Below are positions 28,799 to 39,600 of a stretch of 64,000 nucleotides of DNA, piece by piece (position 1 is the stretch's first letter; every line of letters starts with the position of its first letter). The translations under genes and the position numbers were made by a program. This DNA comes from Acinetobacter sp. NIPH 2100 (lineage in GTDB: Bacteria; Pseudomonadota; Gammaproteobacteria; Pseudomonadales; Moraxellaceae): NCBI RefSeq assembly GCF_000369805.1, contig NZ_KB850224.1, forward strand, positions 2,735,287 through 2,799,286. The letters run 5' to 3'. The notes below the pieces were generated by a model, which made no database searches, was not told where the DNA came from, and worked only from the letters and a program-made list of their open reading frames with translations.

Positions 28799-29344
28799 TC
28801 AAAGTGTTTTTTGTTCATTTGATTCAGTTTCAAAAATAAAGGCCTCTGAGACCAGACTAGTTTTATCTGGTGTTTCAGATTCAATTGTTGTGGTTTCTAT
28901 ACAAATTATTCCAAAATCTTTTTTAACTTGATCGATATCTGGTGTTCTTTGATAGCGAATGATTCGATGTCCTGCTTCAATGATTAAACCATCTCTATCA
29001 GCATCTTTATCTTCTTTCCCTTTATGAGATGAGTCATCAAGTTCAACAATAGCCACAATATTGAACTGTTTATCTAATACAACAAAATCAGCAACTTTAC
29101 GGTTAAATAAATTCCTAGTGGAATAACCTTGGGCTGTCATAAATGCACTAAACGAAACTTGTGCCAAAACAATATGCTCCGGTAATGCTTCTCTTAATCT
29201 CAAGAAAGTGGGTTGTTCATTCATGGTTAAAATACGTTTACCCTTAATCGGATTACGCGCAGCACCATTCTTTCCTTTCTTCGCATTTCCTAAAACTAAA
29301 ACCGCAATGAAAAATATAACAATTAAAATAATTATCCACGTCAT
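28799..29344 (-). CDS. DUF2726 domain protein, membrane-anchored (paralogue)
   Basis: A 181-aa protein with an N-terminal membrane helix (about 3-22), a basic stretch, a DUF2726 domain (about 42-150) and an acidic Thr/Glu-rich tail. The domain has VADFVVLDKQ and AIVELDDSSHKGK, closely matching the paralogue at 1167-1607. The ATG at 29344 has a GAGGGG site. It is convergent with tRNA-Glu, as the other copy follows tRNA-Asn. Function unknown; nuclease-like fold by family. Confidence 0.8.
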   Translation of the reverse strand: MTWIIILIVIFFIAVLVLGNAKKGKNGAARNPIKGKRILTMNEQPTFLRLREALPEHIVLAQVSFSAFMTAQGYSTRNLFNRKVADFVVLDKQFNIVAIVELDDSSHKGKEDKDADRDGLIIEAGHRIIRYQRTPDIDQVKKDFGIICIETTTIESETPDKTSLVSEAFIFETESNEQKTL

Positions 29345-29422
29345 AAATATTCCCCTCAATAAAAAGAACATTTTAAATGTAATTATTAAAAGAATTCTAC
29401 TACGACGTTATTGATTAAAAAT

Positions 29423-29447
29423 AAAAAGGACTCCGAAGAGTCCTTAA
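29423..29447 (-). terminator. terminator of the Old Yellow Enzyme gene
   Basis: AAGGACTC-CGAA-GAGTCCTT forms a perfect stem with a tetraloop, followed on the minus strand by a T run. Confidence 0.85.
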
Positions 29448-29451
29448 AATA

Positions 29452-30696
29452 TTATGCAGATTTACGTGAATTGACTCGACCTTTCACCACCGCTTTGATA
29501 TTCCCTTTCGCATAGTTTAGGAATACCAACAAAGGTGATAATTTTGGATTTGGTTTTTTGCCTTGCCCAATCGCTTTGAACTGTGCTGCATACCAAATAA
29601 TTTCCATAATCGCCATTTTATCTACAAATGGAATACCTGTTTTGATTTGATTCACAGCATAACGAACATCATGACCTGCAATTAGGCGTTCAGGTAAATC
29701 AACCTCAACCGCTAAAGGACGGGCAATCCCAATAAAATCACATGCGCCACTGGCCAAGGCTGCATTCATGCCCTCCACAGTCCTGAAACCACCTGTAACC
29801 ATCAACTTACATGAAACATGTTGGCGAATTTTCTCTGCAAATTCCAGGAAATAAGCCTCACGTGCAATGGTACTGGCCTTACGTTTTTCTGCCTTCGCCC
29901 CTGCCATTGCTGGTGCTTCATAAGTTCCGCCAGAAATTTCAATAATATCAACACCAGCAGCATCAATCGCTTTAAAAACAGTAATCACATCTTCTTCAGT
30001 AATCCCGCCGCGTTGGAAGTCTGCAGAATTCAGTTTTACCGAAATAATGAAATTTTCAGATGTTACTGCACGCACAGCTTTATAGATTTCAAGCAAGAAG
30101 CGCATACGATTCTCGATTAAACCGCCCCATTGGTCTGCACGCTTATTGGTCAGTGGTGATAAAAATTGGCTGATCAAATAACCATGTGCACCATGGAATT
30201 GTACACCTTCAAAACCTGCTTTTTCACAAACTGCCGCAGCTGTTGCAAAACGTTGAATAATATCTAGGATTTCTTCATGCTGAAGTTCACGTGGCGTTCC
30301 AAACATTGCAGCCAGCATTGGGCTAAAAGGCACAGCCGAAGGCGCAACTGTTTCTTTATTTAGACCTTTTGGACATTGGCGACCAGGATGTGATAATTGA
30401 ATCAATTGCACCATACCGTGTTTTTTACCCACAGCGGCCCATTGCTTTAATTTTTCCAAATCACGTTCAGTTTCAATCGCAACCACACCTGGCTCATTCT
30501 TGGCCCCAATGTTGACCATCACATTTCCAGTAATAGCACAACCTAAACCACCTTTAGCCCAAGCTTCATATAAACCAATCAGTAAATCATTCGGTTGACC
30601 TGCATCATTCGCAAGCGCTTCACTCATCGCCCCTTTGATAATACGATTTTTAAATGTGGTGTTCCGAATCTGGATATTGTCTGCAATCTGACTCAT
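29452..30696 (-). CDS. NADH:flavin oxidoreductase, Old Yellow Enzyme family
   Basis: A 414-aa FMN-dependent ene-reductase-like protein. The HGAHGYLISQFLSPLTNKR segment with substrate-binding His residues, the RMRFLLEIYKAVR segment and the FMN-phosphate loop GGFRT...GACDFIGIARPL are intact. There is no C-terminal FeS/FAD region, so it is the short type. The start at 30696 has AGAGG six bases upstream. A 22-bp palindrome lies just upstream and suggests repression by a dimeric regulator that is not encoded next to it. Substrate unknown. Confidence 0.88.
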   Translation of the reverse strand: MSQIADNIQIRNTTFKNRIIKGAMSEALANDAGQPNDLLIGLYEAWAKGGLGCAITGNVMVNIGAKNEPGVVAIETERDLEKLKQWAAVGKKHGMVQLIQLSHPGRQCPKGLNKETVAPSAVPFSPMLAAMFGTPRELQHEEILDIIQRFATAAAVCEKAGFEGVQFHGAHGYLISQFLSPLTNKRADQWGGLIENRMRFLLEIYKAVRAVTSENFIISVKLNSADFQRGGITEEDVITVFKAIDAAGVDIIEISGGTYEAPAMAGAKAEKRKASTIAREAYFLEFAEKIRQHVSCKLMVTGGFRTVEGMNAALASGACDFIGIARPLAVEVDLPERLIAGHDVRYAVNQIKTGIPFVDKMAIMEIIWYAAQFKAIGQGKKPNPKLSPLLVFLNYAKGNIKAVVKGRVNSRKSA

Positions 30697-30712
30697 GGTC
30701 ATCCTCTGCTAC

Positions 30713-30734
30713 AATTAGAGTATTTGCTCTAATT
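30713..30734. promoter_or_regulatory. operator-like palindrome upstream of the Old Yellow Enzyme gene
   Basis: AATTAGAG-tatttg-CTCTAATT is a perfect 8+8 bp inverted repeat with a six-base spacer, 16 bases before the nearest start codon. The layout suits a TetR- or MarR-type repressor. It has no T run and is not a terminator. Confidence 0.5.
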
Positions 30735-30807
30735 TAATCTGATTATTGTTACTGTCAAGCGTTCTTCCGATGAACTGACAATAGCATATGTCAATTTAAT
30801 TACAATG

Positions 30808-32403
30808 CTAATATTCACTCGCAGAAATCAACTGACAGGTATATTCCGTCTGAGGCTGGCTAAATAAAAGCGCTGTTGCTTGATATTCCAAGGCTTTGCC
30901 CTGATGCATCACCAGCACTTTTTGACACAGTGCTTTTATGACTTGTAAGTCATGACTGATAAACACATAACTCATCTGCTCTTGTTGCTGCAATCGACGC
31001 AATAACTGAATAATCGCCAATTGTGTTGTACGGTCTAAGGCAGAAGTCGGTTCGTCCAAAATGATCAACTTCGGTTTCAAAATCAATGCTCTTGCCAATG
31101 CAACCCTTTGTCGCTGTCCACCAGAAAGTTGATGTGGATATGTGTGTCTAATATCCACAGGTAATTCAACTTTTGCGAGAACTTCGGCAATTTCTACTTC
31201 GCATTGCTGTTTTGAAATGGAATGAAGGCTCAGCCCTTCTGCAATAATCTGTTCGACTGACAAGCGTGGATTTAAACTACCAAATGGGTCTTGGAATACA
31301 ATTTGAATCTCACGACGTAATGGACGTAGCTGCTTTTGATCCAGTTGATTTATATCTTGCGCTTGAAAATAGATTTCACCTTCACTGGCGATTAGACGTG
31401 CAATAGCCAAAGCCAATGAAGATTTACCAGAACCACTTTCTCCCACAACCCCTAAGGCTTCACCTTGCATCAAACTCAAGCTCACCGATTCAGTCGCAAT
31501 CTGATACGCAGTGACCCGATTCAACACACCATGTTTGATGGGATATTTAACGGTGACTTTGTTCAACTCAAGTAATGTTTCAGCCAGGGGTAAAACCAAG
31601 GCTTGTCCAAAATCATGATTAAGCAAACTTTGCGTATAAACCGACTGGGGACGTGCAAAAATTTCAGCGCTCGGCCCTTGTTCCTCAAGCTCACCTTGAT
31701 TAAGCACCAATACATGGTCAGCATAACGTTTCACAAGATTGAGATCGTGACTGATGAAAATCATCGCCATCTTACGCTGCTGCTGTATGCTTTTTAATCG
31801 CTCCAAAATCTGTGCTTGCAATAGCACATCTAAAGCAGTGGTCGGCTCATCCGCGATTAGAATATCGGGTTCTAATGCCAATACCATTGCAATCAGAACA
31901 CGTTGTCGCTGCCCGCCAGACAGTTCATGTGGATAGCATTTTAAAACGTGCTCAGCCTCTACCATTCCTACATCTTGCAACAAGGCCAATACTTTTTGCT
32001 GAATCTCAGTTTTAGCATCACCTTGCAGATAAAAACTCTCCCCAATTATTTTTTCAACTGAATGTAGCGGGTTTAATGCAGTCAGAGGCTCCTGAAAAAT
32101 CATGGCAATGCGTTTGCCGCGAATGCGCTGCAATTTCGGCTGATCCAAAGCCAAAAGATTCAGGCCTTCTAGCTCAATCTTACCCTGCACTTTTAGATTG
32201 TCAGGTAATAAACCTAGCAGAGCCAAAGCACTCATCGACTTACCCGAACCACTTTCGCCTACAAGCGCAACAGTCTGTTCAGGATATAAGTCAAAGCTCA
32301 AATCTTTAACTAGGCTTTGTCCTGTTTCATTGTCGATACTGAGTTGCTGAACTTTCAATAAAGGTGTTTGCTGAATCTTGTTATCGTCTTGGGTCAAATG
32401 CAT
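30808..32403 (-). CDS. yejF: peptide ABC transporter, fused dual ATPase YejF
   Basis: A 531-aa protein with two complete ABC ATPase halves. Walker A GESGSGKS occurs twice, near residues 48 and 335. The signature LSGGQRQR and a Walker B (LIADEPTTALD; LIILDEPTSALD) are also each present twice. It powers the YejABEF importer. The start codon lies inside the end of yejE (23-base overlap); GGGAGG upstream supports it. Confidence 0.95.
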   Translation of the reverse strand: MHLTQDDNKIQQTPLLKVQQLSIDNETGQSLVKDLSFDLYPEQTVALVGESGSGKSMSALALLGLLPDNLKVQGKIELEGLNLLALDQPKLQRIRGKRIAMIFQEPLTALNPLHSVEKIIGESFYLQGDAKTEIQQKVLALLQDVGMVEAEHVLKCYPHELSGGQRQRVLIAMVLALEPDILIADEPTTALDVLLQAQILERLKSIQQQRKMAMIFISHDLNLVKRYADHVLVLNQGELEEQGPSAEIFARPQSVYTQSLLNHDFGQALVLPLAETLLELNKVTVKYPIKHGVLNRVTAYQIATESVSLSLMQGEALGVVGESGSGKSSLALAIARLIASEGEIYFQAQDINQLDQKQLRPLRREIQIVFQDPFGSLNPRLSVEQIIAEGLSLHSISKQQCEVEIAEVLAKVELPVDIRHTYPHQLSGGQRQRVALARALILKPKLIILDEPTSALDRTTQLAIIQLLRRLQQQEQMSYVFISHDLQVIKALCQKVLVMHQGKALEYQATALLFSQPQTEYTCQLISASEY

Positions 32404-33394
32404 CACGTGCGGCCTCCCCAATATAAATCAATAAAGAAAGAACGATCGCCAAAGTAAAAAAACCAGACAGCACAAGCCACGGCGCATCTAGATTATTTTT
32501 ACCCTGTAATAATAATTCTCCCAATGACGCAGCATCAGGCGGCAAACCATAGCCTAAAAAGTCCAGTGCGGTAAGTGCAATAATATTTGCGGTCAACATA
32601 AATGGAATTTGCGACAGGCTTGAGCTGGTTGCATTTGGCAAAATATGCTTGAAGATAATTTTATGATCACTCACGCCCAAAGCTTGGGCAGCTCTAACAT
32701 AATCAAAGTTTCGGGCACGTAAAAATTCGGCACGTACCAAACCCACGAGCTCAGTCCAACCAAACAGCAACATGATTAAAAATAGCCAATACACACTCGG
32801 ACTGAACATGCTGACTAAAATCATCACGATGAGCAACATCGGTAAACCGCCCCATACCTCTAAAATACGTTGTCCGATCAAATCAACCCAGCCACCATAA
32901 TAGCCCTGTATTGCCCCAACAATGATGCCTAGCACAGCAGAACACAGTGTTAAGGCAAAACCAAATAACAGGGAAATCCGCAGACCATACAGGATTCGGG
33001 CAAAGACATCGCGACCTTGATCATCAGTGCCTAACCAATTTTGTGGGCTTGGTGCTGAAGGAACAGGTACAGCCAATGTGAGATTTGGGGTTTGATAAGA
33101 AAAAGCCACGGGGGGTGAAATCATCCACCCGTGATGCTGAATCAATTGTTTTACTGCTGGATCTTGATAATCTGTCGCTGTTTCAAACTGGCCACCAAAA
33201 GTCGTTTCTGGATAATCTTTTAAAACGGGGAAATACAATGCATGCTGATAACGAACCAGCAACGGCTTATCATTGGCAATCAATTCTGCAAACAACGACA
33301 AAACAAAAATAGCAAAAAAAACAATCAGGCAACTGAAACCCAGTTTATTTTGCTTAAAACGTTCAAAGCGTGCGCGCATCAAAGGTGACATCAT
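32381..33394 (-). CDS. yejE: peptide ABC transporter permease YejE
   Basis: A 337-aa inner membrane permease with an N-terminal helix, a long periplasmic loop and five C-terminal helices. The BPD permease loop lies around VRAAQALGVSDHKIIFKHILPN. The ATG overlaps the yejB stop codon (ATGA), indicating translational coupling. Confidence 0.94.
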   Translation of the reverse strand: MMSPLMRARFERFKQNKLGFSCLIVFFAIFVLSLFAELIANDKPLLVRYQHALYFPVLKDYPETTFGGQFETATDYQDPAVKQLIQHHGWMISPPVAFSYQTPNLTLAVPVPSAPSPQNWLGTDDQGRDVFARILYGLRISLLFGFALTLCSAVLGIIVGAIQGYYGGWVDLIGQRILEVWGGLPMLLIVMILVSMFSPSVYWLFLIMLLFGWTELVGLVRAEFLRARNFDYVRAAQALGVSDHKIIFKHILPNATSSSLSQIPFMLTANIIALTALDFLGYGLPPDAASLGELLLQGKNNLDAPWLVLSGFFTLAIVLSLLIYIGEAARDAFDPRR

Positions 33395-34461
33395 TTTCCA
33401 CCTCTGGATTCAAAATCAATACGAGGGTCAATCACTTGATACAGCAGATCACCGATTAAGCGTAGCATCATGCCAAATAAGGTAAATAAAAATAAGGTGC
33501 CAAAAATAACAGGATAATCACGCTGGCTAATGGCCTCAAAACCTAATAAGCCAATGCCATCTAAATTAAAAATGATCTCGATAAATAAATTGCCAACAAA
33601 GAAAATGCCAACCAGTGCTTCTGGTAAAGCCGCAACAACCACTAAAATCGCATTACGAAAAACATGTCCATAGAGTATCTGATTGTCATTTAATCCTTTA
33701 CTGCGAGCAGTCAGCACATAGGGCTTTTGTAGTTCTTCAACAAATGAATACTTCGTCAGATAAGTCAACGCTGCAAAGCTACCGAGCACCATGCTTATGA
33801 TTGGCAAACACATGTGCCAAAGATAATCTTTGACTTTGCCAAGCAAACTGAGCTGTGCAAAGTTCTCAGACACCAGCCCCTGTAAAGGAAACCATTGTAA
33901 ATAACTGCCACCAGCAAAGAAAACAATCAATACAATTGCAAAAACAAAAGATGGAATGGCATAGCTCACCGCCAGCAATAAGGATGTGGACTGATCAAAC
34001 AGCAAGCCTTTATTTTTGGCTTTTTTAATCCCAAGCGGTATTGCAATCAAATAAATGAGAAAAGTACTCCACAGCCCCAAAGACAAGGTCACAGGGAGCT
34101 TTTCGTACAAGAGTTGAGTAACAGGTTTATCTTTGAAAAAACTGGTGCCAAAATCAAGGCTCAAATAGCCTTTCAACATCAACCAAAAACGTTGGTGTGC
34201 AGGGCGATCAAAACCATACTGTACTTTGATCTTTTCAATCATCTCAGGACTTATACCACGTGCGCCTTCATACTGCGCCAATGTACTCAGACTAGACTGT
34301 GTACTATTTCCTGCCCCCAAACCTTGGGCATTTTGGATCTGTTGCATGGCCTGTTCCACAGGCCCACCTGGTGCAATTTGCACAATGCAAAAATTAATCA
34401 ATAAAATGAAAAATAATGTCGGGATCATCAATAACATTCTTTTTAGAATATAGTGAACCAT
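33391..34461 (-). CDS. yejB: peptide ABC transporter permease YejB
   Basis: A 356-aa permease of the DppB/OppB type. It opens with YILKRMLLMIPTLFFILLINF and has the EAA-like loop LTARSKGLNDNQILYGHVFRN. It lies 296 bases behind yejA; the gap holds an inverted repeat rather than a gene. The three transport genes downstream of yejA are tightly packed. Confidence 0.94.
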   Translation of the reverse strand: MVHYILKRMLLMIPTLFFILLINFCIVQIAPGGPVEQAMQQIQNAQGLGAGNSTQSSLSTLAQYEGARGISPEMIEKIKVQYGFDRPAHQRFWLMLKGYLSLDFGTSFFKDKPVTQLLYEKLPVTLSLGLWSTFLIYLIAIPLGIKKAKNKGLLFDQSTSLLLAVSYAIPSFVFAIVLIVFFAGGSYLQWFPLQGLVSENFAQLSLLGKVKDYLWHMCLPIISMVLGSFAALTYLTKYSFVEELQKPYVLTARSKGLNDNQILYGHVFRNAILVVVAALPEALVGIFFVGNLFIEIIFNLDGIGLLGFEAISQRDYPVIFGTLFLFTLFGMMLRLIGDLLYQVIDPRIDFESRGGK

Positions 34462-34757
34462 TGAAGTCGAACCCTTATTAATTTATTTACTAAGTTTTTA
34501 TAAAATCTAACATGAGATAAAATACGCGGAAACGTCATCCACAACCTGCGTGTTTTAAACAAGATAATGTTTTTGCGAAATAATAAAAGAGGTCCAATAA
34601 GTAAACAGGTTTTGTGGATGACAATGCCTTTGGTTACTTTGGGCAAAACCAAAGTAACTCCAGCTGAAAGCTTATCTTGAAATTAAGATGAGAACTCGGT
34701 AAGACCCCGTTATATTAATCTAACGACTTCATCAAACGCTAGTCAAAACCATTCTAA
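34462..34757. other. non-coding gap between yejA and yejB
   Basis: About 296 bases interrupt an otherwise compact operon. The gap holds a perfect 9+9 bp inverted repeat, GTTACTTTG...CAAAGTAAC (34633-34658), and a second stem ATCTT/AAGAT (34675-34690). A 17-base stretch (34677-34693) recurs at 53491-53507. No believable gene is present. Confidence 0.5.
34633..34658. repeat. inverted repeat in the yejA-yejB gap
   Basis: GTTACTTTG and CAAAGTAAC are perfect reverse complements separated by eight bases. It has no T run and may be a repetitive extragenic element or an mRNA stabiliser between yejA and yejB. Confidence 0.6.
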
Positions 34758-36599
34758 TTAATGCTTTTGTATAGACTGCTCCTGTTTCTTAGACTTATCT
34801 GCATCCACCCACCAATATTCCCAGCCCACAGAAAGCTTGGGCTTGATTTGAGGCTGTTGATAAATATCCCAATAGGCAAACCAGCGCTCTGGCTTGCCAT
34901 AAGTCAAGATTTGATAATAACCCGCACGCAATAACCGATCGAGTGCACGGGTATATAACACCACCTCTTCACGGCTTTTGGCCGCCACAATTTTCTCTAT
35001 CATCTGATCAATTGCAGGACTCTTGATCCCCGAATAGTTATAATTCCCCGCCTCATCTGCTGCTGCGCTGCCCCAAAACTGAGCTTGTTCCTTGCCAGGT
35101 GTTAAGGTCTGCGGCAATTTCAGTACCATCATATCAAAATCTTGATGGCGAATCCGTTCCATATACTGTGGTACATCGACCTGTCTGAGCTGAACTTGAA
35201 TCCCCAAACGATTCAAATTGCGAACAAACGGCATCAGTTCACGTTGTGGATTCTCTTGTTGCATCAACAGTTCAATTTGAATAACTTTGCCTGCATGATT
35301 ATACAATTTACCGTTACGAACCACATAGCCAGCATCTTTCAAGATTTTTTGTGCCGTCAATAAATTCTGTCGATTAAAACCACTGGCATCAGAAACGGGG
35401 TAATGCCAATCGGCTAAAATGCCTTGTTGCATAATCGGATGCAGTTGCCGCAAATATGGCTTTAACACCTTGAGTTCTGCGGCACTGGGTCGACCAGTTG
35501 CAGCTAAATCAGTATTATCAAAATAACTTTGTAAACGTCGATTTTTATTAAAAAATAAGGCTTTATTCTGCCATTCAAAATCATAAGCATAGGTCAATGC
35601 CTGACGTAGATGAATATCATTGAGTGGCGAACGGCGAATATTAAACACCAGACTTTGAATATCAAGCGGAGTTCCCAACCGCGCTTTATACTTTTTGACT
35701 AAACCAGCTTGTGCTGCTGGAAAGTTATAAGCTGTGACCCAATTACGAATATTTTTTTCTTCATATAAATTGAATTGCCGCGATTTAAACCCTTCAAAAC
35801 TCACATCCAAATTTCGATAATACACATACTTCAGTCGATCAAAATTATAGCGACCTTTATTCACAGGCAAATCTTTGGCCCAATAGCTTGGACTACGTTT
35901 ATAAGTAATACTACGCCCTGCATCGATGCGATCGACCACATAAGGGCCTGAACCTACTATCGGTTGAAGGGTCACACGGCTGAAATCTTTATTTTTCCAA
36001 TCCAATTTCGAATAGATCGGCAGGCTTGCCACAATCAATGGCATTTCCACATTATTGTTGGATTTAAAAATAAATTTAATTTGATGCTTCGATAACACTT
36101 CGGTTTTAGCCAGATCTGACAAATACATTTGAAAGCCTAAATTGGCTTTGGTCTGATAAGTGTCGAAGGTAAACTTGACATCTTCTGCCGTCAAAGGCTG
36201 ACCGTTATTAAATTTCGCCTGTGGGTTTAAATGAAAAATAACGGATTGCAGATGATCTGGATCATAACTGACTTTTTCAGCAAGCAGAGGATACATGACA
36301 CGCGGTTCATCCAGTGAACGATCCATCAAACTATCAAACAGATAGTTCACACCTTCCGTTGAACTGCCCTTGCCATTCATGCTGTTTAAATTATCAAATG
36401 TACCCAAACTGGATTGGCTCAGTGTACCGCCCTTCGGTGCATTTGCATTGGCATAAGGCATTGCTTTGAGCTGAGTATATTTCGGCTGCACATGCATCGC
36501 CAAATACGGCGTGGTTTGCATGGCAGCAAATGAAAGCTGAGCAAAAAGGCTTAGTCCAGCATATAGACTAAGCCTTTGGATTGAATTTAAATGAATCAT
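34758..36599 (-). CDS. yejA: periplasmic oligopeptide-binding protein YejA
   Basis: A 613-aa SBP_bac_5 family protein with a signal peptide (MIHLNSIQRLSLYAGLSLFA, cleavage near SFA). The YLFDSLMDRSLDEPRVMYPLLAEKVSYDPD segment and the ARLGTPLDIQSLVFNIRRSPLNDIHLRQALTYAYDF block are typical of YejA. Known YejA homologues deliver oligopeptides such as microcin C, and in Agrobacterium the related YepA delivers muropeptides. It starts only six bases behind the mltD stop codon. Confidence 0.93.
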   Translation of the reverse strand: MIHLNSIQRLSLYAGLSLFAQLSFAAMQTTPYLAMHVQPKYTQLKAMPYANANAPKGGTLSQSSLGTFDNLNSMNGKGSSTEGVNYLFDSLMDRSLDEPRVMYPLLAEKVSYDPDHLQSVIFHLNPQAKFNNGQPLTAEDVKFTFDTYQTKANLGFQMYLSDLAKTEVLSKHQIKFIFKSNNNVEMPLIVASLPIYSKLDWKNKDFSRVTLQPIVGSGPYVVDRIDAGRSITYKRSPSYWAKDLPVNKGRYNFDRLKYVYYRNLDVSFEGFKSRQFNLYEEKNIRNWVTAYNFPAAQAGLVKKYKARLGTPLDIQSLVFNIRRSPLNDIHLRQALTYAYDFEWQNKALFFNKNRRLQSYFDNTDLAATGRPSAAELKVLKPYLRQLHPIMQQGILADWHYPVSDASGFNRQNLLTAQKILKDAGYVVRNGKLYNHAGKVIQIELLMQQENPQRELMPFVRNLNRLGIQVQLRQVDVPQYMERIRHQDFDMMVLKLPQTLTPGKEQAQFWGSAAADEAGNYNYSGIKSPAIDQMIEKIVAAKSREEVVLYTRALDRLLRAGYYQILTYGKPERWFAYWDIYQQPQIKPKLSVGWEYWWVDADKSKKQEQSIQKH

Positions 36600-36605
36600 T
36601 TACAA

Positions 36606-39600
36606 TTACAGGTTAGGTACTTTAATCACATCACCGATACGTAACTGGGTGCTTGGCGTTAAATCATTCATTTCCGCGAGCGCACCAGTATCTAAGCCAT
36701 AGCGACTTGCCAAACCAATCAGCGTATCACCACGTTTTACTTTGTATTCACTCACTGTTTTAGGAACAGAAATGCTTTGACCGCGTTGCAGACTTGCATT
36801 GGCTTTTAGATCATTTAACTCAGCCAATTCACGTCCAGACATTCCAAAACGATTGGCAATACTGTTCAAAGACTCGCCCGCTTTGACCGCATACTTCTCG
36901 GTATTGCGACTCGGAGCTGATGCTTTTGGTGTTGATCTACTGTTCTCTACTTTTGCTGTTTCAGCCTTAGGTAAGTCACCTGTCAATTTGAGCTTTTGAC
37001 CAATACGGACACTACTGCCACGTGTTAAACCATTTAAACCTGCAACATAATCGAGCTGTAAATTATGACGGCTGGCGATATTGCCTAAGGTATCTCCAGA
37101 CTTAACGGTATAAATATCTGGCGTAGTTTCTTCTCTCGATTTACTCGTATTGCTTGCAGTGGTTTTTGCAGGTGCATCACCCGTCAATTTCAAACGCTGC
37201 CCAACACGGACTCCCGATGTACGTTCCAAACCATTTAGATCGGCAATATAGCTGAGTTGAAGATTGTACTTGGCTGCAATCGCATTCAAGCTATCCCCCG
37301 ACTGCACTACATAACTGTCAGGTACAGTCGAACCTGCTGGAATCTTTAAGCTCTGACCTAAACGCACACCGCTGTTTGACTTCAAGTTATTCAGTTCAGC
37401 CAATTCACTCAAGCTAATCTTTGACTTGGTTGCAATACTCGATAAGGTATCACCACGCTGTACGCTATAACTTTCAGTTTTATAGCTGGTCGATGCACTT
37501 ACATTTTCGTATTTTGTACTGCTTTTAGTCGGCTCGGGTGTTTCCTGAGTCTGAGAAACCTCATGTAATGGCACATTGATTTTTTGTCCTACGAATAAGC
37601 TACTGCTAGCCGTTAAACCAGAAGTTAAATCCGCCAATTCCTGATTGGACAATGCATAACGATCAGCAATCAGCTTTAAATATTCGCCACGCTTTACCGT
37701 ATAAGATTTAGTGGCAACCTTTTGAGTTGAAGTTGCCTTACTGTCAGTCACACGTGCTGTCTGCTGAGTGGTACGGCTATTATTCTTCGGTTCAATCAAT
37801 GTCAGTTTTTGCCCAACAAATAAACCGTCAGTAACAGACAAATTATTATAATCCGCTAGCTGTTTTAGACTTAAATCAAAGCGTGAAGCCAAGTTAGTCA
37901 AACTATCGCCAGACTGTACCACATAGCTCTCTGGCTTTTCAGCAGCTTTCGGTGCTTCTGGTTTAGCATCATATAGATATAAGCTAGCGCCCACGAACAA
38001 TGTGCCATTTGGATCAATCTGGTTCCACTTGGCAACATCACGCCAGTTCACGCCATTTTTTTGCGCAATCACCGCTAAAGTATCGCCAGGCTGTACCACA
38101 TAGGTACTGCGCTTTCCTTTTGGTGCAACAACCACAACATCGGTATCCGTTTTAATATATGGCTTACCTTGGTTGCGTTTGGCATCTTCACTGTTTGCAG
38201 TAGCAGTATCTTCAACCAAGTTTTTTGGATAAGAGAAACCGCGGCTGACCTCTTGACCTTTTTCATCAGCAACCGATTGACTGGTTTGAATTGCCGTCAA
38301 TTTAATTTTGCCATCGAATGGATCAACAATTTCTGTGCCTTTTGGTGCAATCGCCTTAATTTCTGCAACAACCTGATCTTTCTCAGCTTGAGTCGCTTGT
38401 GGCTCTAAAACTTGTGCAACCGTTTCTTTTTTACCTTCTACTTTGATTGCAGCGGTAATTTGCTCACGTTCTTTAGATGAAATCGGTGGCTCAATTTTTA
38501 CTGGTTTAACATTTGCAGCAGGCGTAATCGCAACAGGGATACGTGGTGCACTTGGTACATCTGCTCCCGCAGCAAATGAAGCCAATGCATCTGAACCTCT
38601 AGGCGTATTGACTTTGCTGGTACTGATTGATGAGGTTGGGCGTGTTGTATTACTTGCCGTTAAATTGGGTGGTGTTGCAGTCGATGTTGTAATACTTTGC
38701 CCACTGTTGGTGGTAGTACGAATCGTCGTTGAACTACTCAAGGGATTATTATTCATCGCAGGTGGGGTTTTATTGCTCGCCCAGAATCCACCAGAACTGG
38801 CTTTACCAGAACGTAATTTTGCATCAATCGAAGGACTTAAATCTGCTGGAATCAAAATCCGCATTGGACTCATTGGATCAACACTTTCACCACGGTATGC
38901 AGGGTTCAATGCATACAGTTCAGCGCGACTTAAACCTGTAATAGATGAAATCTGGTTGAGTTCCATAGGTCCAGATAAACTGACTTCACGAAAGTGAGGT
39001 CGGTTGGCAATTGGCGGTAAACTCACGCCATAATTGCCTGGGTTTTTAATAATTTGCGCGACGGCCAAGAAACGTGGAACATAGTTCATGGTTTCTTGTG
39101 GAAGTTTCAATGACCAGTAATCTGTGGGTAACCCTGCTGCACGGTTACGGTTAATCGCCTGTTGAATACGACCCGGTCCCGCATTATACGCAGCTAAGGC
39201 AAGTTCCCATGAACCAAACTGGTTATATAAGCTACCAAAAAACTCATACGCAGCACGAGTCGACTCGACGACATCACGACGACCATCATAGAGACTGGTC
39301 TGCTGCAAACCATAAATACGTCCTGTACTTGGAATGAACTGCCATAAACCTGCTGCTGCTGCACTACTGGTCGCTGCTGGGTCATAAGAGCTTTCGATAA
39401 TCGGCAGTAATGCCAATTCTGTCGGCATACCACGGCGTTCAGCTTCTTTTACAGTGTGGTATAAATAACGGCTGGCACGTGCACTTAAACGATCTAAATA
39501 AGGTTGGCGAGAAATAAACCAGCTACGTTGTGCTTCAATACGAGAATCCCAATGGTTCAAATCCATCTTGAATCCAACCGTCATTCGTTTCCACACATCA

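Noticed and set aside
34443..34652. Small gene in the yejA-yejB gap
   Set aside because: It covers an inverted repeat, has no ribosome-binding site, and is not protein-like over its length.
38443..38997. 184-codon frame antisense to mltD
   Set aside because: Hydrophobic product comes from reading the Ser/Thr/Pro linker of MltD backwards; no independent start signal.
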